From contig NQMI01000009.1 of the NCBI GenBank assembly GCA_002270565.1, positions 602,420-666,419 on the forward strand: a stretch of DNA of 64,000 nucleotides, given 5' to 3'. This DNA is from Stenocarpella maydis. Taxonomy: Eukaryota; Ascomycota; Sordariomycetes; Diaporthales; Diaporthaceae. Position 1 is the stretch's first letter. Every line of letters starts with the position of its first letter. Made by a program: the position numbers and the translations under genes. The notes beneath the pieces are model-generated. The model ran no database searches, was not told the DNA's origin, and worked only from the letters and a program-made list of their open reading frames with translations. Below are positions 1 through 12,959 of the stretch, piece after piece.

Positions 1-889
1 ATATAATATTATCTTAACTTTTTTATATCTTAACTTTTTTATATCTTAACTTTTTTATATCTTATCCTAGAATTTATATTCCTTTAGCTTAGAGTTATTA
101 GGGTTAATAAGCGGAATATCTATATATAGTATTATCCTTTAAGTCTGATTAGCTAAATCTAATAAGTCTAAATCATATAAGCTATCTATATCCAAGCATG
201 CCTGCACTTAGGGGACCATCTAGCTAGGAAGAGACCAGTTTTGGTACCAATTATTATTATCCTGATTAGGGGTAATAGGATAGAGTATATTATCCAGCAT
301 ATCTGGGAAGACATTATATCTAGCTACTTCTAATAGCTTCCTCCCGGTTTGTTAACTTTCAGGAGGGTTGTCCTCCTAAAGAAAAGGTACCTCTAGCTCC
401 CAAATTCCCCTCTTATAGATAAATTTCTTTAGGCACATTAGGGGATAGATCCCATCAATAGGGATCCTATTAGGGGTCCTCAGCTTATACACATTATTAG
501 GCTTAATAGCATTAATAATATAAGGCCCGAACTATTAATATATTAGCTTCTAGAATAATAAGTAATTAGATTTCCTCTACTTATCTACAACTAGTATAAG
601 GTTATTTTTTATAAGAGGCTTGGGTCTATAGAATCCCTGATAGGTATCTCTAGCTGCTGCCTTTCTTCTTTACTTAGCAACTAACTCCTAAGCACGCAGG
701 ATATCTTATTTTAGGTCTAGCAATGAGCATAGTTAACATTCTAATACCTAATCAGAGGTTATACAGGGTAACTAGGCTTAAACCCGCTAGGTAGGGATCT
801 CTATTTCAATGGGTAATACCGGGTTAAATCTATAGAGCAGGTAGAACGGGCTTTTCTTATGCAACTGCCTTAAGGACATCCTATTAGTA

Positions 890-1560
890 AAGAGTGCATA
901 AGGAAGGATCTTTTTCTATCCAATTATACCCCTATCCAGCATCTTTCCTAAGGCTAATATAATATTAAAGTAACTATATTCTATAATATTATTCACCCTA
1001 GAATTATATGCGGATATTCTAATCTAATGCACCCTAAGGTATTTAAGGTATTTAGTAAAGTCTCCAAGGTTCTTAGGTCCCCTATCTACAACCACTAATA
1101 TAGGCAAGCCCCATTTAAGTAGGAACTTATTAATAAAGAATTACTTAATATTCTTTAAGTTAGCAGCCCTAAGAGCTATTACCTTAGGCCATCCCATAAG
1201 GTTGCAATATCCTTCCATAAGGTATTAATATCCCTAATTAGAGGGTAAATGCTGAATATTAATATGAATTTTTAAAAACGGAAGCCCTAAGGTAGTAGGT
1301 ATTACCCCATTATTATAGATTCTGGTATCCCATTTATTGCATCTAGAATATCTAGTAATTGCCTTTTCCATATCTATATATATCCCTTTCTAATAGTATA
1401 TCACTTTAATCCGGTAGTAGGTAGCATCCCTCCCTCTATAACTAAGGGGAGTGTGAGTATTCCTAATGATTCTTTTTCTCAAATTAGGGTTATTTATAAC
1501 TTTCCTTCTAGGGAGGTCTTTCTTGGGTTCCCGCTAGAGTACTCCTTCCCTAAGGGAAAA
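890..1560 (-). pseudogene. Integrase region of the gypsy relic
   Basis: Minus-strand translation near 1080-1140 gives GLPILVVVDRG and near 980-1020 gives AYNSRVNNIIE. These match the Ty3 integrase core, which usually reads G-P-x-x-I-V-S-D-R-G and A-Y-H-P-Q-x-N-G-x-x-E. The segment near 850-900 resembles the region after the core (SPFYLLYRFNPVLPIEI). Several catalytic-core positions are already changed and in-frame stops occur, so it is dead. Confidence 0.7.
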
Positions 1561-1599
1561 TACAAGAGCTTTCTTCTTGAAAGCCTTCTGTTGCTGATT

Positions 1600-3300
1600 A
1601 GAGAGGTAACTAGGTAGAATACTGTAGTAGAGGTAATCTGTAATCCCCCTTAATTCCTTTAACTACTAATAACTATCTTCAAGCAATGGTATCTAATCAG
1701 AAGGTATTAGAGCTATCATAGGGTTAAGAGAAGCATTATATTATTCCTTAATATCCCCTTTAATTTATCTATTTACCTTATTTGAAGGACCCGGAGGTTT
1801 TCTTAAGAGCGAGTTAGCAACCGAATTATCAACCCCTTTGATATACCTGACCGTGAAGTTATATGTCCTGATTATAGCTAGCTATTAAGTAATATAGGCC
1901 TCAGGGATATCTAATACTAACCCCTTTAGCTGCTAAATAAGAATATTTAAGTTAGTCTCTAGGATGAAATAAACTTCGTATATATAGAACTAAAGCCGTC
2001 TGATTGTATAGAGTATAGCCTGATACTTACGTTTTATTGCATTATAGAGCTTCTTAGCAGCAGTCTATAAGCTACTCTTGTACTGGATCGGATGATGAAC
2101 CCCGTCTTTTACCTATATTAAGCAAGCACCCCAGCTATCTAGGCTTGTATTAACTATAAGGATAATCTCTCCCCCATTATAGTTAATATTCATAAGGTAG
2201 GGTTTTAAAGTGATTATTGATTTAAGGGTATCTATGGCTTCCTAGCAGCTTTTAGTCTAGATAAATGGAGTACCTTCTTTAGTAGGTTGAAGAGAGGACG
2301 TGATATAATTTTGTAAAAGGGTATCTAGATCTAGTAAAAGTTAATTAGGTTGAGAAATAATTAAAGCTGGCTAATATTTTCATAGGTCTCTTATTCCTTA
2401 ATCTTAATGATCTTCTTATCTATAGGAGAGTAGCTTAGAGTCCTGCACATATAACCTATGATGTTAGCCTGCTTTTTGCACCATTTGGATTTAGCAGCAT
2501 TAATCACATTACTAGCAAGCTCTATATTAAAAAGCATATCATTAAGGTTCTTAATATACTCTATAATATACCTCCATACCCCAGGAAGGTCATCAAGCTC
2601 TTAATCATTATAGGTAGACTCTGGCCCTTTTACTGCAATATCATTAAGGAATGGGCGGCAGACTATCGGAATTAGGTTGTAAAACAAGCGAACTATGCAT
2701 TTTATGAACTGTGCTACTGAGTTTGTGGCTCCTATGGGCAGCTTATACTGTTGAAATAGCCTGATTGGAGTTGCAAAGGTAGTAATATTGTGGCTTTTCT
2801 CTTCCAGCTTAATCTAGTTATACCCTAAGAAAAAGTCCAAGAGCAACAGAACCTGATATATTGTAAACTCCTTAGTAAACTTATTGGCAGCTGGAGGAAT
2901 AAAGGCGTTTCTGATTATAACCTAATTGGCCTTAGAGATATTATTAATCAACTAATAGCTATTATCCTTCTTCTTAATAAGGAACTACTAGTTTTAATAG
3001 GGAGCATGGGATTCTTTAATCATACCCCTGGCTTCTTGCTCCCTTAATATTTTAATGGTAGTCTCTCTTAATACTCTGAGGAGCTTAATAGTTTTCATCT
3101 GGTATGCCTGGTGAGGAACTGTCTTAATGGACTGAGGAGGGGCAACATTTGTGCTAATCTGGGAGATATAAGACCAGTCCTACGCAAGAGCTTCTTCCCT
3201 ATTTTCCAGGAGGTGAATAAATATCAACTTTTCCTAATTAAAGAGCCTGTTATAGTTTCCCATAATAATATGCTAAAGGCGCTCTAGCGTTAATTGCAAC
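1600..3300 (-). pseudogene. Reverse transcriptase / RNase H region of the gypsy relic
   Basis: The minus strand at about 2625-2680 reads LIPIVCRPFLNDIAVKGP. I take this as the RT active-site turn, where FLDDIxVKGP-type sequence is usual; the first Asp is now Asn. Downstream (lower coordinates) a segment around 2040-2100 resembles the RNase H domain, with text such as KRKYQAILYTIRRLQLYI. Numerous TAA/TAG stops interrupt every frame. It is inactive by mutation. Confidence 0.65.
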
Positions 3301-3857
3301 CCCCTTAGAATGGAGGAGAATCTGGGTCTGATCTATGGGTTATATTTGCTTCCTCTACCAGCATTAATCAGATGCCTGACCCTAGCCTCATGGCTTAGCT
3401 TCCAATTCATAGTTCCCTCAGGGACAGTGCCATCAGAGGGAAAGTCATTGATAGGGTGGACTTTTACCCCTAGCCTTTTATATAGGGTCCTAACAGCTGG
3501 AGCGGTTGCCCCCTTTTCTTAGTCCAGACAGAATCAAGTTGCAGGTCTCTAGGGTGCACCCATCCGGACAAAAGACTACTAATTAGAGTAACCCAATAGG
3601 ATATTAGGCCTATGGATGTAGAGAAAGGAGGCGAAAAATTTTAGCACTAGGGTTCTGGCTTCCTTATCTGAAAGGCTCCTAAGGACATCATTATCCTAGG
3701 ATAACCTAAGGTCGGTTTTAAGAGGGTCTATTAGGGCTCCAATTATAACCCGCCTCTAATTAAAGGAGTCTGGCTGAAGGAGGACCATTATTACCCTCTG
3801 AGGAAGGTATTTTCAGGGAACCATTACACCTTTAGCAGCAGCCACTTGGAAAGGCTT

Positions 3858-4331
3858 CTAGTTCCTCCTCCCCAGCCTACACATTACTTGCAACCCGTTA
3901 AGAGTAATATATACAAAAAGGAACCCCCTTAATTGCTTAAAAGTTAAGTTTATATCCAAAAAGAAAGGCATCTCTAAAAAAATATTATAGGTAGTATTAT
4001 GCATTTTATTATCCATAATAAAGAAAATAGCCCTTATCCTATTATAGCTAATATACACCTACTCCTTAGTTACTCTAATTAGTACTAGTAATACTCCATT
4101 ATAAACTATAGAGTTTATATCTTAGAATAGAGCATAAGATAACTTATTCCAGCAGTAATAGGATAAAGAAAGAAGATTTATCTTAGCACCTATATTTAAT
4201 AGGGCTAGAAGGATCTTATAGCTCTCCAAAGCAATCCTAACATTTAGGTAGGCAGATCTATAGCAACTATAGTTTACTATATTAGCAGTTTGAGATAATA
4301 TCAAATTTACCTTATACCTAATGATATACAT
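3858..4331 (-). pseudogene. Retropepsin region of the gypsy relic, copy 1
   Basis: Two minus-strand open stretches contain the aspartic protease signature ALLNIGAKINLLS at about 4190-4230, followed by DNKMHNTTYNIFLEMPFF nearer 3980. The family motif is ALLDTGAxxNxLS. Here Asp has become Asn and Thr has become Ile, both explained by G-to-A or C-to-T change. The less mutated copy at about 12990-13030 still has Thr (NTGA). Enzyme function is lost through the missing catalytic Asp. Confidence 0.75.
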
Positions 4332-4539
4332 CTAATTAGAGCTTAAGCATTGCTTATATCCAATTTTGGATGAAGCAAAAACCACACTAAGTCCTGGACC
4401 TATGGCTCAAGGTATATCCCTATCCGGGACTGGCTTGAAAGGCTACTCATCAAGAGAGGTATTATCCCTATAAGCAAGGAGCTCTCTAATCAGAACAACA
4501 TTAGTCTCGCTAAGCACGAGAATATCTGAAATCAGCATT

Positions 4540-6600
4540 TTAATCAAGGTAATAAGGATGGCATCCATAGCCTTAGCTTCAGGGGTCTGGGGGATCAGGG
4601 GTCCTTATTTAGGCTTAGCTTTAGTTGATTTTTCAGTCTTACTCAGACCTATCAGATCACCCTTCGTTTTACTTTTCCCATCTCCAGCTATAGTGGAAGT
4701 CTCTTGCTGGATTTCTAGCATTACCTCCTCTTCATTAGAAATTATCTATAATCTTAGGTTGGAGTTAACAACCAGTTCTAAGTCTGGCCTAGCATTAAAT
4801 ATCATATCATTAACATCCTAATCAGGGTTATCTCTATTCATTCTCTTCCTTTTTACAGCATTTATAGCAATTAAGGGTACTAAAGTTTCCGTGCATTAGG
4901 TTTTATTACTAATAAATACTAGTTTAGGTNAATATTATAGAGAGGGAATTCACTTTAGTTCCCAGATTAAGGTCCTAAATCTTCTTTAGTTCCCCAAGAG
5001 ATATATCACCCTTAAGTTTAGGGCGGTTGGCAATTAGAGACTAATATCTCTAAATATAAGGTAAGTCCATCCTTCCTTTTGAAAGCAAAAATTCCAGATG
5101 GCCTCTAGCAAACTTCTTAATGCCATAATATTCTATATCCCTATAGAAAGCTAGGGCTGCAGGATTAAGCTAATTAGACCTGCCTTTACAGATATCCTCT
5201 TAAGAGCTAAGGAATACCGAGTTACTTTCCTACCTAGGAGACTAGACTAGGCTGAGCTTAATGAGTTCCAGCAATTTGGAGCATTAGTAGGCCCTATAAT
5301 TAGAGGAAGTGCTATATCCATAGCACTTTCTAATCTTGCTATTCCATTAATAGGCCAGCTTAAATACATTCTACCAATGGTCTTTAAAGTATCCATTAGT
5401 AAAATTATCCTCCTAATCATAATCAGCTTCTAGTAAGTTCAAGGATGCAATTGCACTAGGGCTATTAAGTCCCAAGTAAGCCCAGCTTTAATTATAGCTA
5501 AGCACCCTATTAATATATGCTTAATTTATATTAAGTTTATTCAATACAGGCTGCAGGCTTTCCGCAAGGTTATTCTTAATTACAAACTTAATCTCCATCT
5601 AGGCAAACTTATAAGCCAAATTATTTACTAAAGAGTCTTCATTAAACCGGACATTCTTCTAGATAATCTTATATCCCAGCTAATTAAAGTAAGAGGGGGT
5701 TTATACTAATGATTCCATGGTCCTTAGGGCAGATCAAGGCTATAGGTAAGGTATCTTCATAAGCTGAATAAGAGGGGGATAGCAAGTTGCAAGACCAGCC
5801 CCCCTTATGTTATTATGCTCGTCCTAATGGGAGTACTCCAGTTCCTTATTAATTAGAAAAAGGAGTTCTATCTTAAAAGTTCTCTAGTTACAGGTTCTAG
5901 CCTCCTTATCGGATATGCTTCTAGTGGCTAATATCTTCTTTAGGGTTAATAGCAAGATTTAATAAAACGGCCAGGTTGGCAAGATCAGACTGTTGTCAGT
6001 GGAATCCAGTACCTGGTTGTAAGTTGCAATCCAGTGCTTCCAGGCTTCCAGATCTTCAGCAGGGTAATTCCTCTAGATAGTATTAATTACCTTAGATGGA
6101 TCAGCATGAGAGGCAGCATTATGGATTTAGTAGTGGGCCATTAGCTGGCCTTTCTAACCAACCCAATCATGCTCTCCTGCGGTGATCATATGAATATTAT
6201 TGACTAGGCTTAAGGTAGCACAAACCTGGAGGAATAAGCTAAGTATTTAATCTAATGGATACTGGAACTAGTTGGCAATGGTCTCTACTGAATTAACAAC
6301 TTTAATAATATTGGTTCCATTAAATTGCAGAGTCAATTGAAGTATAAATGGTAAGGCCTAAAGGGCAGCATTTCTAAAGGGTATTAAAGGTATGATAGGC
6401 TGAGAAGCTGCCTGAATGAGTAGCATAGGAGCATAATGCTCCTGATTAGAGGTCCCAGATGGGGTGGGGGCAGGTTCCTGAGGAGACCAGCATCCTTAAG
6501 GTAGACCTTTCTTTAATGAGAGCCCCCTTGCCTTATCTACATCCTGCTCCCTTTCCCTAGAGGGAGAACCTCTAGTGGATGGGGGAGCAGAATGAATATC
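4540..6600 (-). pseudogene. Gag-like region of the gypsy relic, copy 1
   Basis: This part lies upstream of the protease on the minus strand and aligns with two open minus-strand stretches of copy 2 (13148-13576 and 13803-14069). Those encode a Pro/Ser/Gln-rich N-terminal segment (SPQEPAPTPSGTSNQEHYAP) and a Lys/Ser-rich segment. Copy 1 covers the Gag interior that copy 2 has lost (about 5210-6355). Gag identity is inferred from position and composition; no zinc knuckle could be read. Confidence 0.5.
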
Positions 6601-6609
6601 TTTTATTGG

Positions 6610-6975
6610 GTAAATAGAGGATATGGGTTTTAATTAGTCCCTTACGGTAATAATGGAGGCGAATGTTTCTCTTTACCTTTATATTCTCAGAAGAGGGCCT
6701 AGTATAAGTGCTATCTGAAGGTATTAAATGTTTCTCTCTACCAGGGGTCTCAGGAGAAGGCAAAAGCATAAGTGCTATTTGGGGTTTACTAAGACGCGTA
6801 TAGGAGCGAATAGGTCCTAATCAGTCCCTCGTGGTAATAGTGAAGTTAAATGTTTCTCTGCACTAGAGCTGCTTTCTAAAGAGGTAAGATATAAGTGCTA
6901 TCTGAGGGTATTAAATGTTTCTCTCTACCAAGTATATCTAGAAGAAGTAAAGGTATTAAGTACTATTTAAAATTT
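6610..6975. repeat. Degenerate tandem repeat in the gypsy 5' leader, copy 1
   Basis: A unit of roughly 200 bp is present about twice. The phrases aatgtttctct, taagtgctatctgaaggtat and agtccct(t/c)-ggtaat recur near 6640-6790 and 6800-6960. The corresponding stretch of copy 2 is 14085-14440. It lies just upstream of the Gag start on the minus strand, so it belongs to the leader or LTR side of the element. Confidence 0.55.
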
Positions 6976-8335
6976 ACTAAGATGCATATAGGAATAATCA
7001 GGTATAATCAGAGTAAATGGTATTAGTGTAGAGGGTTATATTAAATACTATGAAGTCTTGCTATAGTTGTAGGCAGGAGCTACTTGACTATAAGTAACTA
7101 GAGGAGAGGATAATATAAATATTCAGAATACCCTTATGCTACTAATGCCAGCTATCCTAATTGTAAAGGGGTGCTAATACTAGTGGAAGCTCTAAGCTTA
7201 TTGATTAGAAGGATAGCGGTTGGTAGGGCAAGAACCTCTTTAACTCCCTATAGAAGCATATAATATCTAGCACTACTATTGCCTAACCTAATATTATATA
7301 ATATCAGATAATATCTTAAATATAGTATTTAATAGGGTAACCAGATATTATAATAATAACTCAAAAGGGAAAACTAAAGAGGGGCCTGATTGGTTAAACT
7401 GGGGCTTCATTATACCTAGTTTACTTATATTAGGGAATTAGCATACTAAACCTTAAGGTATTATATCTAAGGGCAAGACAGTTTTAAGTAATATAGGCGG
7501 TTAGAATTTATTAAACCTTCTTAATACTAGTTCTTTATATCTCTTCTAAGGAAATAAGCCCTAATCAAATGCTATTAAATCTAATTAGAATAAACTTTTA
7601 AAGCCTAAGGATAGAAATCCCTTAGTAGCTTTTCTAAAAATATATAGCTAGGCTAGAGGTTCCATACTTTACTATTAAATTGGGTATGCTGGAAGGGGGT
7701 TTAGGATATAGCTAAGGTAATGGAGTTAGCTTGGTATAGAGATTAGATCAGCCTTGTACATACCTGCTCCTATTGCTACTAGGTTAACTATAGGCAACTT
7801 AGAAGAGTAAATCTAGCCTTTATATAATAGCAAAATCCTCTATTAAGAGTGAGAGGGCGCTATAGCTCTAATTAGAATTAAATGGTATTAGAAGTATGGA
7901 GATTTACTCCCCTAAAGTAGCTAATAACCTTATAAATAAAATAGGGAATCCAGGCCTAAAAGCTAAGGAACTTTATAATGGCTAAAGAAACCTTATTGGT
8001 TAAAGAAACCCATATTTGATTTATAGGGCAGATACTAGTGAAAACGGGCCTAGAGGGGGAGCGAGAGGACAAAACCTCCTCATATATAAAAAGGCATACG
8101 TTCTGCTAGAGCCCTAATTAAGCAACCACCCTAAGAAGAGTATGGAAGGCAAGAAGAGGAGCCCCTAATGCAATAGGAGAGTTATAAGGGGAATAAAGGG
8201 TGCCAAAAAGGAGAGGCAGAAAAAGAGGGTATAAGAAATAGTTTCACAATACACACATATATATCTGATAGATATAAATTTATAGGGTATAAAAAGATTG
8301 ATTCTCTAGGATTAGAAATTTCTCAAAAGTAATAT

Positions 8336-10690
8336 AGGAAGGCCCCTTCTTATAGCCTTAAAGAGAGGGAGGGGGGGATACTAAGGCTGGTTTTCCTCTA
8401 GATTCTGAAATATACTGGTTCCCCTAGACTCTGGAATATACCCCTCTCTAGACTATTATGAAGAATAAGTAATGGTTTGCCTAAAATAACTAAAATTACT
8501 TTCCTCCTCTGATTAGACAAGCCACCTGAATTTAGCTCTATTAGACCCTTTATAGCTCTTGATTTCTAGCCTGCTTATCCTTACTCTCATTCTGCTATAG
8601 TATGCTTAGTTTATAATCCTTCTCCTCTTGCTTAGCCGCCTTTTTGTAAGCTTAGGATTGATAGCTATTATTAATTGCTGGTATGGGAACCTAGTAATTT
8701 GCTTCCTTAATCCTTACCTACTTGCTTGCATTCCGGTTGTACTCCTGAATCATTATAATTCTTATTGCAGTAGGTGATGGGTAATATGGTAGCGATATAG
8801 CCGGAATAGAGGATAGAGATAATAATAAAGACCTTAAGATACTTAATCGCTTAGGGGTTATCCTACCTATATTTATATTTCCTCCTAAGGATATATTCCT
8901 AATGCTTGCTTCTAATATTTGCTATAAGAGAAGTTTAATAGGGTTACCTTGCGGCATTTTGGCCCTACTCTAATTAGGCATTTGTAGAGTAGTTCTTGCT
9001 TTACTTAGTGTCCTAAGATTATCTTCTCCATATATCTATGCTCTATCTGCCTAAGGCAGAGGCTTAGGTGTCTTGGATGGGTCCTTATGAAGTCTAAGCC
9101 TAGATATTGTAATTAGATCTTTTATAGCCGCACTAGGTGTCTTAGATATTAGGATAGGTGGCTAGTTCTTTAAGCTGTTAGGGGTAATAAGAGTTTTGCT
9201 TGACCTGGAAGTCTGGATATTAGTAGGCCTTAAAAGATTAGCCTTATTAAATCTTGCTATAAGGAAGCCTAGTAGATTTTATTCTAGTTCTAATCCCATA
9301 CTGGGTATAGTATAATACTTAATCTCCCCCTTATTTATCCCTAAGATATTAGCTTAAGAGTATATAATATTCTTTCTTGCTATAAGCCTCTTATACTTAT
9401 TATAGTTAATAACTAGAGTATTTTAGATGCTCTTAATTAAATGCCTGGATCTATTGATTTCCGATCGGATAGCAAAACCCTAGATAAGAGCTAAGGCTTT
9501 CTTAGCAGGCAAGCTAGGAGGGGCAGATTTAAGTAGCCTGGTCTTAATCTAATCTCTAAACTCCTAGCTATTCTTTTTATGATTTTCTCGGAAGAAAAAA
9601 GCAATATAGGTAGCTATAAGGAGTCTATAGGCAGTTGATCCCAGCTATAGTATAACCTTCACTTGGATTACCGTGCATGCCTGTTTTGAGAATCCTTTAG
9701 GTAGCCCAAGAGTAAGGAAGTATATAATACAGTCCCTTATATAGGGGTATATCCTATTACAAGTTCTCCAATCAGGATAAGTGTTAATTATACCGAGTTA
9801 TTTAGTATCCCTATTAAAGATGTTTAATACTTAATAGCCTGGGGTATATATAACTTAGATAATGAACCTCTGGCTGTCCTTTAGTAAGTGGTATCTTTAT
9901 AATTTGGGGGGTTCTCTATTAATATTATAGATTATGAGCACTATAAAGACTAGGTTGCTAAAATTGATTAGCTGCTAATTAATAAGCTTTAGAATATGAT
10001 TAGTATGCAGGCATGCCTCTTAAGCTAGGAGACCTTCTGCATTATAAAGGGTTATAAGGAAGTTGCTGTAGTAAGTGCTAAACAAGTTCTTTTGCCCAAG
10101 GGGGTCTCTAAATTAAGGATAGGGATTAATGCCCTTAAAATATGTATCCACTACCTGCTATATATAATTACTATGCCCTCATTTTTAGTTCTAAAAGAAT
10201 AGCAGTTGCATTAAAAGGTCTGATATATTAAAAGCTTGGGAGAGTACTAACTTATTATTAAGGATTCTGGTTTTAAATGGGTCTTTTATTAGATCTACAC
10301 TAGCTTTATAATCCTAGTTTCCTTAATTGCAGATATTGCATAAGTTAGGAAATCTTAGCTATTATATAGGGTTGATATTATTAAAATTTATAATAAAGGG
10401 TAATGCTGAAAGTCATGCTTTAAGGCCAACTTAATTAGAAGGGTCTGGGTACTTAATAGTAGGCATGGGGGCATTAGGATTGTTTATAGGGCTAACTTAG
10501 CCTTTTAGACTATTAATAGCTGTAAATTAAATTAATGGGGATCCCTTCTTCTTTCCCTTACCTTTCTTTATTATTTGCTAGCTTGAGGAAGATATCTTTC
10601 TAATTAGTTGGATTAGGGAAAAGGGTGCTAAGGTAAGGAGAAATTAGGTGATGGAGGGGAGGTGATGAGTTTTAAGGGTAGAGGTTAATG
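8336..10690 (-). pseudogene. Unrecognised long coding relic between the two gypsy copies
   Basis: This AT-rich stretch is not shared with copy 2 of the gypsy element. Its minus strand shows long runs with few stops, mostly at codons that Gln or Trp would give after RIP. Examples are IYPYIRDCIIYFLTLGLPKG at about 9685-9745 and RFPNLCNICN near 10320-10350, the latter a possible Zn-binding Cys pair. I estimate several hundred codons between about 10450 and 8500. I do not recognise the family. It may be the ORF of another transposon class; no terminal repeats were found. Confidence 0.4.
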
Positions 10691-10919
10691 GTTGCAGCAG
10701 CTTTTAAGTCTTAATAATGCAAGTTGTACTGCGCTAATTAGAGATCAGCTGAGGTGTAGTGGTTATGGAAAAAGTAGTTGGATTGGAGGTTGTAGCAGAA
10801 AGGTGGGCTTTTATCAGAAGGGGAGCCTCAAGATAGATAAATCACTCAAGCTAGTAAATCACTCAACTTCCTTCCCTTTTCTACTAGGCAGCAACCTTTG
10901 CTGCTTTAAATACTTCTAA

Positions 10920-11956
10920 TAAGAGCTCCCCTCTCCAACTTTTTATATTTAAAGTTGCTTTCCCCTTACTGATCCTTTTCTTTAACTTCCCCCTAATAGC
11001 ATTATTAACTATTAATCATTAATCTCATTATCAAACTGTTAAGCCTTTTTAATCAGATGAGCTTTACTATTACTATATTTTTTTCTCCTTAACTAAGCTA
11101 AGAAGAGAAGGGAAAGGGTAAGGAGTAATTGCCTCCTATCATTAGGGTCTTTAAAACATACAATCCTCCTCCTGTTTATAAAGAGGGTATCTGCACTTAT
11201 TTTCAGCTGAATGCAATCCTTTCACAAAACTAGGTCTATGAATTACTGCTTTATAAGGCCTTTGCAATAAATATTAAGATATATAACCTTAAGGGTAGAG
11301 GTAAGGGTCTTTATGTCCTGTGGACCCTCTCCTTAATATGCAAATCTGAGCTGCTTAAACTATTCTTTCCCTTCCTAAAAGCCCTAGAGGCTTGCGAGTA
11401 CCTGCAGTCTTGCCTCAGCACTCTGATTAAAGGAGGTCTGAATGATGTTTTTGTTGAGCATATAAATGGTGGCCCTTATGAGAAGTACATGTCTTAACTG
11501 TGCTAGGGGAATGACCTTCGTTGGGGCCTGGCTCTCCTTATTGCCTTCTTTGGTTGTTGCAATGTGAACCCGTGTGATTGTTGCATACGGTGGATGGGGG
11601 CTAACTGCAACCGAATAACTCTCTGAGGCATTGTCCCTGTTATGATCCCTTTCTTTGAGTGCTGATTGCTTTAAGGATTTCAAGATGATGCTTGCGCTAA
11701 TTGTGTCTACTATATTGAGGGTTACCTTTATGATTTTAAGATGCTAAAGATTTCTGAGAGCAGTTATAACTGCATTACTAATGTGCGTCCTAATCTGATT
11801 AACGAGCCTCCAAATATGCCTCCTTCGGAGCTCTCGCTGGGCAAGTACACTGAGGCAGCTACTGAGATAGGATATAAGGAAACTCGTGTGGATGCTGTGG
11901 GTGAGATTACCGGATGTGTGCCCAGGAAGTTCAAGTATAAGCCTATGGATCTCTAG
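10920..11956 (+). pseudogene. Cys-rich coding relic resembling fungal DUF3716 proteins
   Basis: The plus strand, especially 11380-11956, is less AT-rich than its surroundings and reads through with a few stops. It contains NPCDCCIRWMGANC followed by GFQDDACANCVYYIEGYLYD (about 11565-11735), then an open 71-codon tail ending at 11956. The spacing of CxxC pairs and the CANCxY phrase resemble the DUF3716 Cys-rich domain of fungal proteins of unknown function. That comparison is from memory. Stops at positions that would suit Gln or Trp suggest RIP decay. An overlapping minus-strand ORF at 11384-11683 is regarded as a shadow. Confidence 0.35.
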
Positions 11957-12959
11957 TTATGGTTGTGAGGTGATTAGAAGGGTTAGGTAAGGCTGGGGTG
12001 GATCCAGTTTTTCAGGTTGCCAATACTTCTTTTAGTAGTAAATCAAGAACTGATGATTTTTGTCTTGCATATGGTCCCAAGAGAAGTACACTTGTCTAAT
12101 CAGAGACATAATATTGTCTTAACTTTTTTATATCTTAACTTTTTTATGTCTTAACTTTTTTATATCTCATTCTAGAATTTATATTCCTTTAGCTTGGGGT
12201 TATTAGGGTTGATAAGCGGAATGTCTACATATAGTGTTGTCCTTTGAGTCTGATTAGCTGAATCTGATAAGTCTGAATCGTATGAGCTATTTATATCCAA
12301 GCATACCTGCACTTAGGGGACTATCCGGCCAGGAAGAGACCAGTCTTGGTACTAATTGTTATTATCCTAATTAGGGGTGGTGGGACGGAGTGTGTTATCT
12401 AGTATGTCTGGGAAGATATTGTGTCCGGCTACCTCTAATAGCTTCCTCCCGGTTTGTTAACTTTTAGGAGGGTTGTCCTCCCAAAGAAAAGGCACTATTG
12501 GCTCCTAAATTCCCCTCTTATAGATGAATTTCTTTAGGCGTATTAGGGGATAGGTCCCATTAATAGTGATCTGCCCCCTTTTCTAGGTCCGGCCGGAATC
12601 AGGTTGCAGGTCTCTGGGGTATATACCCATCCGAATAGAAGACTGCTTTAGTAGCAGCCACCTGAAAGGGCTTCTGGTTCCTCCTCCCCAGCCCACATAT
12701 CACTTGCGACCCATTAAGAGTAATATATGCAAAAAGGAACCCCCTTAATTGCTTAAAAGTTAAATTTATATCTAAAAAGAAAGGCATCCCTAAAAGGATA
12801 TTATAGGTGGTGTTATTTATTTCATTATCCATAATGAAGAAAATAGCCCTTATCCTATTATAGCTGATGTATACTTATTCCTTAGTTACTCCAATTAGTA
12901 CTAGGTATGCTCCATTATAAACTGTGGAGTTTATATTTTGGAGTGGAGTATAGGATAAC

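Larger units (their letters stand above)
1..8335 (-). mobile_element. Ty3/gypsy retrotransposon relic, copy 1, heavily RIP-mutated
   Basis: Read on the minus strand, this AT-rich block keeps a recognisable gag-pol order from high to low coordinates: gag-like region, aspartic protease, reverse transcriptase, RNase H, then integrase. No long ORF survives. Stops mostly replace Gln or Trp codons, as C-to-T and G-to-A change would produce. The left end runs off the window and no LTR pair was found. The same sequence recurs, less mutated and with internal deletions, at 12107-15771. A single N lies at 4930. Domain assignment rests on motifs given in the sub-entries. The Ty3 rather than Ty1 class follows from integrase lying after RT and RNase H. 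Confidence 0.85.

Noticed and set aside
11384..11683. 99-codon minus-strand ORF
   Set aside because: The plus strand over the same bases carries the Cys-pattern relic. No family resemblance on the minus strand.
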